This document shows positions 26,833-34,730 of a stretch of DNA of 64,000 nucleotides, piece after piece. The position numbers were made by a program, and so were the translations under genes. Every line of letters starts with the position of its first letter. The first letter of the stretch is position 1. The notes under the pieces are model-generated. The model worked only from the letters and a program-made list of their open reading frames with translations, was not told the origin of the DNA and did no database searches. Origin of the DNA: an uncultured Alphaproteobacteria bacterium (GTDB lineage: Bacteria > Pseudomonadota > Alphaproteobacteria > RS24); assembly GCA_938091085.1 (NCBI GenBank), contig CALKOC010000017.1, positions 62,001-126,000 of the forward strand, written 5' to 3'.

Positions 26833-28284
26833 CTAACGCGGCACCCCTTCGGTGCTACCCTTTCGGCGTTTAGCTTCATTTTCGACCAGCCGGTCAACAA
26901 TAGCCGGGTTTTCAATTGTTGGCACTTCCACACCGGCGGCTATCTGTCCGGCAGCTCCCGCGACAGCTGCCGCTTGTGCCTGACGTTGAGCCTGAGCGCG
27001 TGCCGCCAATTCTTCCTGATCAACTTCAGGGAGATAATCAATCGGCAAAGTCAGAAGATGATCTTGAGCATCCGTGACAATAATTTCCTTATGGGTGATT
27101 TTTACAACCGTCCCTTCAGACGCTCCCAGCACCTGCCCCTCAGACAGATTGTAGGTCACTGTCTTGGTCTCTTCAATTTTAATGTTTTTCTCATCCACAT
27201 CCCCTTCATAAAAAACAATCGGGGAAACGCGAACAATCGCCGTGCTGTCAAAAGTGTTCTGGCGTTCATTGCCAGGCACCCTTTTTACGGCATCGCACAT
27301 CAGCCCATCACTTTTAAGCAAAACACAATACGCCTCAGCATGGTTTTGTGATTGCATAGGACCAATGTCGAGGTGATATGATGTGCCGCCGCTTTTATTG
27401 ACCTCTTGCCGCAAGACCATATCGGAGTCGAGATAATGTCGGTAATCGGCGTAAAACTCTCGTGATTCGCGCAAGGCATCTTCAAGATTGTCAAAGCGGA
27501 AAAGCCGTACATAGGATTTGCGCGCCTTGCCAAGTGTTTCAATCCGGCTGTTATTAGCCGTATCAAAAGACACTGAATTGGCTTTCATATCCTCCATAAT
27601 TGTTCGGTCACGGATAGAGAGGGTCTGACCGATATACAGCCAGCCATTAGGTGCAATCTTGTTTCTTTTTTTCAATTCTGAGACAGGAATTTTATAAGTC
27701 CGCGAAAGTTTGGATAATGTGTCTCCCGGGCAAATATTATGAATAAGTGTGCCATTATCAACCGGTGAAACATATAGCTCGTCACGTCCAGCAAGACTTT
27801 CAGCTTTTGAAACACCGTTCATATCCGCAAGATCAAGCCTGTGCAGACGAAACTTGGCGAGAATATCCTTCTGGGTTTCGTCATCACCGGGACGATAAAT
27901 CCATCGTCTGCTATTAGGGTCAAAGAATAAAACCTCATTGGCAGTTTGAAGCCCAGCCGTGTTCACATGGATGACAGGCAACACTGGAGCTTCTGAAACC
28001 AGAATACCGTCCAGCCGATAGCGAGGTATGTCAAAAGCCTGACCAAAACCGGGCAGAACTGTTTGGCGGATACCCGTTTCGCCGTCTTCCGTCACGCTTG
28101 TGGTCTGAGCTTTACCATTTGAACGGCGTTGAAAACCTTCAAATGTTTCCAGCCGCTTTAAGCCGCGCACGAACGGGTCATCATATTCTGGCTGTTTTGC
28201 TTCCTGCGCGCGCGCATGGTGCGCACTCGTCGTGACACTTACAACCAACAAAAACACAGAGATAGGGTACAAAAGCCGACGCAT
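26833..28284 (-). CDS. PilP-like periplasmic protein with LysM and SPOR-like domains
   Basis: 483 residues with a signal peptide (cleavage near ARAQ, residue 26). After a region rich in polar residues comes a LysM domain (about 178-225: HNICPGDTLSKLSRTYKIP), a SPOR-like segment (about 254-337: VRLFRFDNLEDALRES and LDIGPMQSQNHAEAYCVLL) and a small beta-rich PilP/GspC-like region (about 380-420: GQVLGASEGTVVKITHKEII), then an Ala/Gln-rich tail. LysM and SPOR bind peptidoglycan, so it could anchor the alignment complex to the wall. Its start overlaps the PilO-like stop by one base. Domain calls are by eye. Confidence 0.72.
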   Translation of the reverse strand: MRRLLYPISVFLLVVSVTTSAHHARAQEAKQPEYDDPFVRGLKRLETFEGFQRRSNGKAQTTSVTEDGETGIRQTVLPGFGQAFDIPRYRLDGILVSEAPVLPVIHVNTAGLQTANEVLFFDPNSRRWIYRPGDDETQKDILAKFRLHRLDLADMNGVSKAESLAGRDELYVSPVDNGTLIHNICPGDTLSKLSRTYKIPVSELKKRNKIAPNGWLYIGQTLSIRDRTIMEDMKANSVSFDTANNSRIETLGKARKSYVRLFRFDNLEDALRESREFYADYRHYLDSDMVLRQEVNKSGGTSYHLDIGPMQSQNHAEAYCVLLKSDGLMCDAVKRVPGNERQNTFDSTAIVRVSPIVFYEGDVDEKNIKIEETKTVTYNLSEGQVLGASEGTVVKITHKEIIVTDAQDHLLTLPIDYLPEVDQEELAARAQAQRQAQAAAVAGAAGQIAAGVEVPTIENPAIVDRLVENEAKRRKGSTEGVPR

Positions 28285-29495
28285 TACTCTTTTCCGTTAT
28301 ATGCAACTGCCATTTTCAACCTGACTTTTAACAAATTTGATCCCGGTTTGGCAGTTAAATTCTCTTCAATGATGGCAACACTCTTCACTTCTTTTACAAA
28401 GATTTCTCGAATAGAGCGATACACTTCAAATCTGCTTTCTAACTCCACAGTAACTGTGTTGACCAGAACCGGCAGATTATTGCCAACTATAAATTTACTT
28501 TCAGCGTCCACATCATTGGTAATAGATATGATTTCAACGTCGAAACGCTCAAATGCCGCAAGGAAACGTTGTAATAAAAAGTCAAACCTCTCTCGATCAA
28601 CCAACGTCCCTGCTATATTTTCCGACCTTTTCTCCAGCAACTTAATCTGGGAGAGGAGATCACCTGAACGTTTGTTATTTTTGGCAATCTGACCTTGAAA
28701 AATCGTAATTTCATCAGCTTTTCGGTTATTTTCCGAAATAGTTGGCTGAATATAGGTAAAATTCAAAATCGGGGGAAGCGCAGCTACCAGCAATAGAACA
28801 AAAGCAAGAACTGCTGTTTTAGGAATAGGCGACGAGGACGTCTCAGCTTCAAAAATTTTCTTCACCACACCCGGTGCGTCAGCATCCGCAACGCCACTGG
28901 CCTGTCTGCTTTTTATTTTGTTTATCCCTGCGGCAAACCGTAATTTTAACTGCTCAAGATGTGAAACAGGGGCAAAATCATTATCCGCCTCATGAGTATT
29001 ATGCCCAACCTCTTCATCTGAAAGGGTGTCAAAATCTGGCAATGCATCCTGCATATCGCGAACAAGTGAAGACAAATCTCCTGACGCAGACGCCGTATCA
29101 GCATAATCCGCTTCGACATTTGTCATAAGATGCATCAACTCATCGCCGCCCCTATCGGGAATATCGAATTCTTTTGTTTGTATTCTGTCTTTATCGACTG
29201 TATCACTGCTAGCCGTCTCATCGACTGTGTCGTCATATTTCTGAGTGTCAATTTCATCGGAAGTAAAGGCGTCAAAAACCATAGCATTCAGTTCCGTCTG
29301 TTCTGACGGCATAATGTCCGCTTCAAAACTATGAACTTCTGTATCCTCGCCGCGTGCTTCACCATTCATAGGGAGCGTGACATATTTCCGGGTTGCTTTG
29401 TCAGTCGCCAAATCAGCCAGCATAGTCTGAGCATCATTAGACAAATGCGACAGTCCATCAGTTTCATCATGAAATTCTTTTTGCGATGATGACAT
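28284..29495 (-). CDS. PilO-like pilus alignment protein with long acidic cytosolic domain
   Basis: 403 residues. The first about 225 residues are acidic and low-complexity with no recognised domain; one membrane helix follows (about 226-246, AVLAFVLLLVAALPPILNF), then a coiled coil (about 255-300) and a small C-terminal periplasmic domain, as in PilO/GspM. Position between the PilM-N fusion and the PilP-like gene supports the call. The long acidic N-terminus is unusual for PilO, whose cytosolic part is normally short. It ends by overlapping the next start by one base. Confidence 0.72.
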   Translation of the reverse strand: MSSSQKEFHDETDGLSHLSNDAQTMLADLATDKATRKYVTLPMNGEARGEDTEVHSFEADIMPSEQTELNAMVFDAFTSDEIDTQKYDDTVDETASSDTVDKDRIQTKEFDIPDRGGDELMHLMTNVEADYADTASASGDLSSLVRDMQDALPDFDTLSDEEVGHNTHEADNDFAPVSHLEQLKLRFAAGINKIKSRQASGVADADAPGVVKKIFEAETSSSPIPKTAVLAFVLLLVAALPPILNFTYIQPTISENNRKADEITIFQGQIAKNNKRSGDLLSQIKLLEKRSENIAGTLVDRERFDFLLQRFLAAFERFDVEIISITNDVDAESKFIVGNNLPVLVNTVTVELESRFEVYRSIREIFVKEVKSVAIIEENLTAKPGSNLLKVRLKMAVAYNGKE

Positions 29496-29498
29496 CCG

Positions 29499-31142
29499 CT
29501 AACCCTTCTGACGTATCATAGCGTTAATGGTGAAACGGTAATAACCGCCAGTTTTTTGTTGTGTAATCGGTGCTTGTGTTGCGAGGCCGCTTTTCACCAA
29601 CTCTGCTGCAAATGTGTTGATAGCAGAACTGCTCAGCGACAACCCTTCCAATGTCACAGTACCATCGCTCTTAACGTTCAATTTTTGTAACTCGGCATCT
29701 TGCGGTAACATGGTCGCAAGGCTGGACATAAAAATGGTAAACCCCTTCGGCTCAGTAAAGTCACTGACTTTTTTCTCATTATCTCTGAGCTTATCGAGTT
29801 TTTTTGTGAGGCCTTTATATCTTATGGCTTCTGTCTGAGCCTCACCTTGTAACGCCTCATAGGTGGCAACCTTAGAGGAAGACCTGACAAGCTCCGGGAT
29901 ATTTGTAATACCCATCATGAGAACAGAGGCCACAAAAACAACACACACCGCCGCCATTAGCAATTTATTAACAGCTGCAAATTGTCGGAAAGTTCGGATA
30001 TTCTCACTGTTAGGCAGGAAATTGATATCCAAAAGTTTTTTATAGCGCTGGCTATCATCATAACCCGCAATATTGATGCTCTGCGTGGCGAGGCCCAGCG
30101 CCGAAGTAAATACGCTGCTATTATTAAAATAATCTACGAATTTGGCTTGGTCAGGTGGAACTTCAACATCCTCAAGCAACTCAATTTTCTTAAGCCGGAG
30201 ATTACCAACTCTGTCGCGCAAAAGCGTTTCAATATTGCCAATATTTTTATGCTCGCTCACCAACCAAAAGGATTTGATTGTAGGAAAGTTTTTTACTTCA
30301 TTGAGATAAGCAATCGCCTGATTGATATGCTCCCCAACCCTAATACCTACTTCATCCCAGAACTCACCGGATATATCGTCCAGCTCCTCAAGTTCCAAAA
30401 GTAATGCATCGTCAAATTCACTGACGGAAATTGGAAAAATTTCAATGCTGTTTTTAGTAAAGCCGATGACAACATTATGACCGGGACATAAATGGACAAT
30501 TAGTTGAGGTTTTTGTAAATCCTCAAATGATAATTTCGTGTAAATGCCATTTACCAATGAAAAAGCTTCATTCTCGATGTAAACGGGCATAAGTCCGGCT
30601 TCGAGCAACAAATCTGTGTAGCGTTTTACAGTTGTTTCAGGAATGCTTGAGAAAAGAACCGTTGTGCGGTCTTCATTCTCATTGGCGCTTAATATTTGAT
30701 AGCGCACAATCTTACCATCCAAATCGTTTAAGTCGGGATCATTATCCCCCCAAAAGCCTTCAAGTTGCGACTCCTCTTCTAATTCTTCCGGCAACATAAA
30801 GGGTAAATTAAGTATGCGGGTGTCAAATTGAGAAAAGGGGATAGATATTCCTGCATCAAGACCGGTAACATTGGCTTCGATACGGACTTGTCTAATCTGA
30901 TTGACCAGATACTCGAAATCTTCTTGAAGAGGGGCGGATCCTACATTTCGACCTAGCGACCAGGTAACAATCCGGTCAAGACGCCAGCCATCTGCGGAAG
31001 AGGCAACATCCATAGCGGGGTCAAGTTGCAAAACCGAGATAGAGTCAGGATGGATTTTAACCGCAACAATGTTATCCTGAACCGTATGGATTTTACTGGC
31101 CGCTTGAACGGCACTACTAAGAAACGCCTCGGACCTACTCAT
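29499..31142 (-). CDS. PilM-PilN fusion-like pilus alignment protein
   Basis: 547 residues. Residues about 20-350 look like the actin-like PilM/GspL cytosolic domain (NIVAVKIHPDSISVLQLDP, the segment TVLFSSIPETTVKRYTDLL and VIGFTKNSIEIFPISVSEF). From about 373 the PilN pattern begins (INFLPNSENIRTFRQF), with a membrane helix at 390-412, a coiled coil and a C-terminal ferredoxin-like periplasmic domain. In most type IVa systems PilM and PilN are separate genes. It is the first gene of the five-gene leftward operon; the PilO-like gene follows after 3 bases. Confidence 0.78.
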   Translation of the reverse strand: MSRSEAFLSSAVQAASKIHTVQDNIVAVKIHPDSISVLQLDPAMDVASSADGWRLDRIVTWSLGRNVGSAPLQEDFEYLVNQIRQVRIEANVTGLDAGISIPFSQFDTRILNLPFMLPEELEEESQLEGFWGDNDPDLNDLDGKIVRYQILSANENEDRTTVLFSSIPETTVKRYTDLLLEAGLMPVYIENEAFSLVNGIYTKLSFEDLQKPQLIVHLCPGHNVVIGFTKNSIEIFPISVSEFDDALLLELEELDDISGEFWDEVGIRVGEHINQAIAYLNEVKNFPTIKSFWLVSEHKNIGNIETLLRDRVGNLRLKKIELLEDVEVPPDQAKFVDYFNNSSVFTSALGLATQSINIAGYDDSQRYKKLLDINFLPNSENIRTFRQFAAVNKLLMAAVCVVFVASVLMMGITNIPELVRSSSKVATYEALQGEAQTEAIRYKGLTKKLDKLRDNEKKVSDFTEPKGFTIFMSSLATMLPQDAELQKLNVKSDGTVTLEGLSLSSSAINTFAAELVKSGLATQAPITQQKTGGYYRFTINAMIRQKG

Positions 31143-31293
31143 ATAACCTGCTCGATCAACAATACACCTCTAGCTTGGGCTCCTGAAATGCTCAGAAACC
31201 TATAAAGCCAGTATTCGTCTCACCGTTAAGTGATTCGTTTCTTGTTAATTCTTAGCATATTCTTGTGGATAATTTTACAACAATATGAGGGAT

Positions 31294-31866
31294 TTAACTG
31301 TTTCGAGGGGGGGCGCCGTTATGCAAAGCATCGGCCATGGCTCGGGTTTTTTCTCTCGATCCGCTTGAAGATCCGAAAAAATACGCAATAACTTGGTCTG
31401 CTTTGGCGGAAACATAGCCGACAAGCGTCCCCGAAAAGGCTGCCGTCGTACTATCCAGATGGTTCAAACCATTCATCAAAATGTAAGCAACTGTGGCAAA
31501 AAAACAAAGTAAAACCATGATTCCAAGCAAGTTAGGCCAATAATCGCCAAGCTTTTCCTGCCGATGGCGCGCCGCATTTCGATCTTGTACATGCAGGGTC
31601 TCTATTTCGACGTCAAGCTTACGCATCTGCACATCAAATTTCTTTTCTGCCTGTCTAAGTTTTTCTAGCATGACGGCATCGCCCGTTAACGGACCAGAGA
31701 GAAGCTTCGTGAGACTTGCAGACTGCTTCACGCCAGATTGATCGGGGAATAGTGTGTTTGCCAGTGTTTGCGTTGCTAGACCGGCAAATGGTCCCCCCAA
31801 TGCCAGGCCAACTCTTGGCGCAATACTCTTGATTAACCCCTGCCAGGCTTTATTCGGCCTGCGCAT
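31294..31866 (-). CDS. 3TM-type phage/gene-transfer-agent holin
   Basis: 190 residues. The N-terminal IAPRVGLALGGPFAGLATQT, a basic coiled middle (QDRNAARHRQ), two membrane helices (about 112-137 and 140-160) and the tail YFFGSSSGSREKT match the holin family Pfam calls holin of 3TMs for gene-transfer release. It would make holes in the inner membrane for endolysin exit. Its start overlaps the stop of the M15 peptidase gene by one base (TGATG), forming a two-gene lysis cassette. No other phage genes are visible nearby. The family match is from memory of its sequence pattern. Confidence 0.78.
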   Translation of the reverse strand: MRRPNKAWQGLIKSIAPRVGLALGGPFAGLATQTLANTLFPDQSGVKQSASLTKLLSGPLTGDAVMLEKLRQAEKKFDVQMRKLDVEIETLHVQDRNAARHRQEKLGDYWPNLLGIMVLLCFFATVAYILMNGLNHLDSTTAAFSGTLVGYVSAKADQVIAYFFGSSSGSREKTRAMADALHNGAPPRNS

Positions 31867-32291
31867 CAGTCACCTTGCCTCGCATAGCTCCAAATCATAG
31901 GGCGCGGCGCAAAAGGACGAGACTCGGCATTATCCAGATGAATATATCGCCCCACAAACGGGCCGGACTGCATAACTCCAATACCGGTCATGCCAAGCGA
32001 TGTAGCGGCCTGCACCAACTCATAGGCGCGTTCTCCATAAACACCTATATCCGCAGCACAACCTAAGGCATGCGAACCGGGATTTAACTTCAATGTCTCG
32101 AGTGGATGCTGCGGGCTGCGGTAACCCGATGTGATTATGAAGGGAAACCCCAATGCGGATCTCAATAGTTGCAAGGCATCCAAAAAACGGAGTTGCATCC
32201 CACATGACCCTGTGTGCTTACATTGAAATTCACGCAAGGCGAAATTCGGCCATCTCTCTTGATTCCAATTTTCTGCACTAATGTGATTCAT
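31866..32291 (-). CDS. M15-family peptidase (endolysin-like D-Ala-D-Ala carboxypeptidase)
   Basis: The frame extends to a TTG at 32315, but the ATG at 32291 (MNHISAENW) is the more natural start, giving 141 residues. The zinc-site pattern of Peptidase_M15_3 is present: ITSGYRSPQHP, then GSHALGCAADIGV (His and Asp ligands) and GRYIHLDNA (final His). Such small enzymes occur in phage lysis cassettes and cleave peptidoglycan cross-links. No signal peptide is seen, consistent with release through the adjacent holin. Confidence 0.85.
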   Translation of the reverse strand: MNHISAENWNQERWPNFALREFQCKHTGSCGMQLRFLDALQLLRSALGFPFIITSGYRSPQHPLETLKLNPGSHALGCAADIGVYGERAYELVQAATSLGMTGIGVMQSGPFVGRYIHLDNAESRPFAPRPMIWSYARQGD

Positions 32292-32376
32292 ATCCAAATA
32301 ATGCCATATCCTCAAAAAGGTTGGAAAACATGGCTATTTCAATGAATTAAAGCTTAAATTTGACCAAAATTGCAAA

Positions 32377-32392
32377 TTAAGGCAATCTTAAC
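32377..32392. promoter_or_regulatory. CtrA-like binding site
   Basis: TTAAGGCAATCTTAAC matches the full CtrA consensus TTAA-N7-TTAAC of alphaproteobacteria. It lies in the 136-base region between the leftward lysis cassette (start 32291) and the rightward small membrane protein gene (start 32428). In this AT-rich sequence such a match can arise by chance, so the assignment is tentative. Confidence 0.45.
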
Positions 32393-32427
32393 AGACCCTA
32401 AAAAATAAAAAAATTGAGGAGGGACTA

Positions 32428-32655
32428 ATGTTATCTAAAGTAAAAATTTTCTTGAAAGAAGTAATCGATCTTGGTCTTTTGGTTGTCGCTCTTGGCGTCA
32501 TCCTACAGGTCATTTTTGGAAATTCCGTTCCATTTATTGGCGGAGACATTGTTAATAATATGCTGGGTATTATCGCACAGCTTGGCGATGGTGGCTTAGT
32601 TGGCCTGATTGCTCTTGGTATCATTATTTATCTCATAAACAAGCAAGCAGTCTGA
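32428..32655 (+). CDS. Small two-span membrane protein, unrecognised
   Basis: 75 residues with a strong GAGGAGG Shine-Dalgarno sequence before the ATG and a terminator right after, so it is very likely expressed as a single-gene unit. Two hydrophobic segments: about 12-30 (LGLLVVALGVILQVIFG) and about 52-72 (GGLVGLIALGIIIYLIN), joined by a Gly/Asn loop (FIGGDIVNNM). The first segment faintly recalls MscL TM1, but the protein is too short and lacks the MscL C-terminus. Function unknown; possibly a channel-like oligomer. Confidence 0.8.
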   Translation: MLSKVKIFLKEVIDLGLLVVALGVILQVIFGNSVPFIGGDIVNNMLGIIAQLGDGGLVGLIALGIIIYLINKQAV

Positions 32656-32681
32656 CCCAGATCTTATAAGTTTGAGTAATC

Positions 32682-32713
32682 CCCCGTATCCCATTGGATA
32701 CGGGGTTTTTTTT
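32682..32713 (+). terminator. Rho-independent terminator after the small membrane protein
   Basis: CCCCGTATCC (32682-32691) pairs perfectly with GGATACGGGG (32696-32705), loop CATT, followed by eight T. It also shows that the GntR gene cannot start at 32672, since the terminator would lie inside it. Confidence 0.93.
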
Positions 32714-32773
32714 GGAGCTAATGACCTAAATATATGTCAACTTAAGGAGCTTTGCGCTTATAGAGGGGGAGTT

Positions 32774-33439
32774 ATGCCAAAAGCTGCAGAACAAGCATAT
32801 TTAATCATTAGGGAGGCCATCCTCAACGGTCAGCTAAAAGAAGCTGAAAAAATTGTTGAGGAAGAACTTGTCGAGCTTTGTCAGGTCAGCCGCACCCCCG
32901 TGCGCGATGCGTTGAAAAAACTTAATTATGAAGGCTTTATAACGCTTAAGGAAAATCAGGGTGGATGGGTTCGTCAATGGTCAAAGGAAGAAGTCAGAGA
33001 AGTTTTTGAAGCCCGCGCCCTTGTTGAGGGCTATATTATCCAGCTGACCGCCGATAAAGTTCAGGAAGACGATATTACCTATCTCGCCGAAAATGTCGCA
33101 AATCTAGAAGATATTATCGCCGCCCATATTGCTAACAATGAAAATGTTGACAGCATTCTGCCTCTATTTCTGGAAAACAACCGCGCTTTTCATGACAAAC
33201 TTTATGAAATTTGCAGGAATGACCGCCTACGAAATCTAATGTTTGCGCTATCGCCCCCACCTCTAGTTCACAGAACAGCCAAAGTATTTGATTTTAAGCG
33301 CATTCAGCAATCTTGCCATGACCATAAAATGATTGTCACAGCGCTCAAATCCGGCGACAGAAATTGGGCACAATCCGTCATGCAAGCGCATATACTTGCA
33401 GCTGCTGATAGCTATGCCGAACATTTTAATGATTTCTGA
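32774..33439 (+). CDS. GntR-family regulator, FadR/FCD subfamily
   Basis: 221 residues from the ATG at 32774, which follows a GAGGGGGAG Shine-Dalgarno sequence; an upstream start at 32672 would cross a terminator. N-terminal winged helix: AYLIIREAILNGQLKEAEKI, the recognition region VSRTPVRDALKKLNYEGFI and the wing. C-terminal FCD ligand domain: FEARALVEGYIIQL, NRAFHDKLYEI and a final His-containing helix (AHILAAADSYAEHF). It probably responds to an organic acid or CoA-pathway metabolite and controls the next genes through the palindrome at 33498-33513. Confidence 0.92.
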   Translation: MPKAAEQAYLIIREAILNGQLKEAEKIVEEELVELCQVSRTPVRDALKKLNYEGFITLKENQGGWVRQWSKEEVREVFEARALVEGYIIQLTADKVQEDDITYLAENVANLEDIIAAHIANNENVDSILPLFLENNRAFHDKLYEICRNDRLRNLMFALSPPPLVHRTAKVFDFKRIQQSCHDHKMIVTALKSGDRNWAQSVMQAHILAAADSYAEHFNDF

Positions 33440-33497
33440 TTTTTCTCCTGTCTAGGTCTTTTTCTCTTGCAAAAGACTGTCCCTCAGACTAATTAAT

Positions 33498-33513
33498 AAA
33501 TTGTATACAATTT
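33498..33513. promoter_or_regulatory. Perfect 16-bp palindrome, probable GntR operator
   Basis: AAATTGTATACAATTT is a perfect palindrome 26 bases before the CoA-transferase start, and about 60 bases after the FCD-type GntR gene. The core TTGTATACAA fits the pattern bound by several FCD-subfamily GntR regulators. A near copy lies before the TonB receptor (38194-38209). Confidence 0.65.
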
Positions 33514-33539
33514 ACTCATATTAACTGGATGTAAAATTT

Positions 33540-34700
33540 ATGAAAAAGCCACTTGAAGGCATAAGGATGCTTGATTTAACGCATATGCTCTCCGGGCCAT
33601 ATGGCGCTATGATTATTTCCGACTTGGGAGCTGATACTGTTAAAGTTGAGCCACCTGAAAGCGGTGAAGGCACCCGTCGTCTCCTAGAAAAAGACCCGAA
33701 TAATTCTATCAACGGCATGGGCGCATATTTTTTCACCCTGAACAGGAACAAGCGTAGTGTCACTCTGGACTTAAAAAGTGAAGAGGGTTTATCCCAGTTT
33801 TATGAGCTTGTGAAAGTTGCTGATGTTGTGATGAATAATTTTTCTGCTGGTGTCACCAAAAAATTAAAAATCGACTATGAGTCACTCTCAAAAGTTAATC
33901 CGCGCATCATCACTTGCACCGTCACGGGTTTTGGCGAAACAGGGCCTGCCTGTAAGCGTCCGGCATTTGACCAAATTGCGCAAGCCCTTGGCGGCGGTAT
34001 GTCCATTACGGGCAATAATCCCGAAGATGTTATCCGCGCAGGTATTCCGATTGGTGACCTAGGCGGCGGTATGTTTGCAGTGATGGGTATTCTGGCAGCA
34101 ATAAACGCACGGCATACAACAGGCAGAGGCCAACATGTTGATATTTCTATGCTGGACTGCCAGCTCAGCATGATGAATTATATGGCAACCATGCATTCAA
34201 TGTCGGGAGATATTCCAGGCCCGCTCGGCAATTCGCATTTTGTACATGTGCCTTACAACACATTTAAAACTAAAACAGATATGATTGTTATTGCCTGTGT
34301 CGGTGACCAATTCTGGCCGCCGCTTTTAGATTTGCTTGATGATGACGAACTGCGTGACCAGCGGCTTGAATTTGCACCAGCTAGGTTAGCAGAAAAAGCC
34401 TATGTAGAGGAGCGCATCACTAATGTGCTGGTTAATCAAGATGCTGAATACTGGCTCGAAAGGCTTGAAGCTGCGCGCATCCCTTGCGCCCGTGTCAACA
34501 ATGTAGCTCAGGCCATGACCGACCCCCAAATTGTAGCGCGAAATATGATTGTTGAGTTGCAACACCCGGTCGAAGGCAGCGCACAGGTTCCAGGTAATCC
34601 GATTAAATTGTCAGATACAGACGGAGACACTTATTCTCCACCACCGCTGCTTGGCGCGCATAATGAGGACGTAATGAAAGAATGGCTTAATAAAGACTAA
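33540..34700 (+). CDS. Class III CoA-transferase (CaiB/BaiF family)
   Basis: 386 residues. Family signatures: LDLTHMLSGPYGAMIISDLG, GADTVKVEPPESGEGTR, NRNKRSVTLDLKSEEG and GRGQHVDISMLDCQLSM, the last carrying the expected catalytic Asp. It would move CoA from a donor such as succinyl-CoA to a carboxylic acid. The next gene encodes an HMG-CoA-lyase-like enzyme, so the acceptor may be a 3-hydroxy-3-methyl-type acid (for example 3-hydroxy-3-methylglutarate or citramalate). Probably controlled by the palindromic operator just upstream. Confidence 0.92.
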   Translation: MKKPLEGIRMLDLTHMLSGPYGAMIISDLGADTVKVEPPESGEGTRRLLEKDPNNSINGMGAYFFTLNRNKRSVTLDLKSEEGLSQFYELVKVADVVMNNFSAGVTKKLKIDYESLSKVNPRIITCTVTGFGETGPACKRPAFDQIAQALGGGMSITGNNPEDVIRAGIPIGDLGGGMFAVMGILAAINARHTTGRGQHVDISMLDCQLSMMNYMATMHSMSGDIPGPLGNSHFVHVPYNTFKTKTDMIVIACVGDQFWPPLLDLLDDDELRDQRLEFAPARLAEKAYVEERITNVLVNQDAEYWLERLEAARIPCARVNNVAQAMTDPQIVARNMIVELQHPVEGSAQVPGNPIKLSDTDGDTYSPPPLLGAHNEDVMKEWLNKD

Positions 34701-34730
34701 AACTAAGCCCAATCTCTGGAGTGACCCAAA

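Noticed and set aside
31264-31272. Perfect DnaA box (TTATCCACA on the minus strand)
   Set aside because: A single 9-mer is expected about once per 100 kb or so by chance, and no cluster of boxes, AT-rich unwinding region or dnaA/parAB genes is nearby, so no origin is claimed.
32428-32655. Call as MscL mechanosensitive channel
   Set aside because: Only a faint resemblance in the first helix; the protein is too short and lacks the MscL loop and C-terminal helix.
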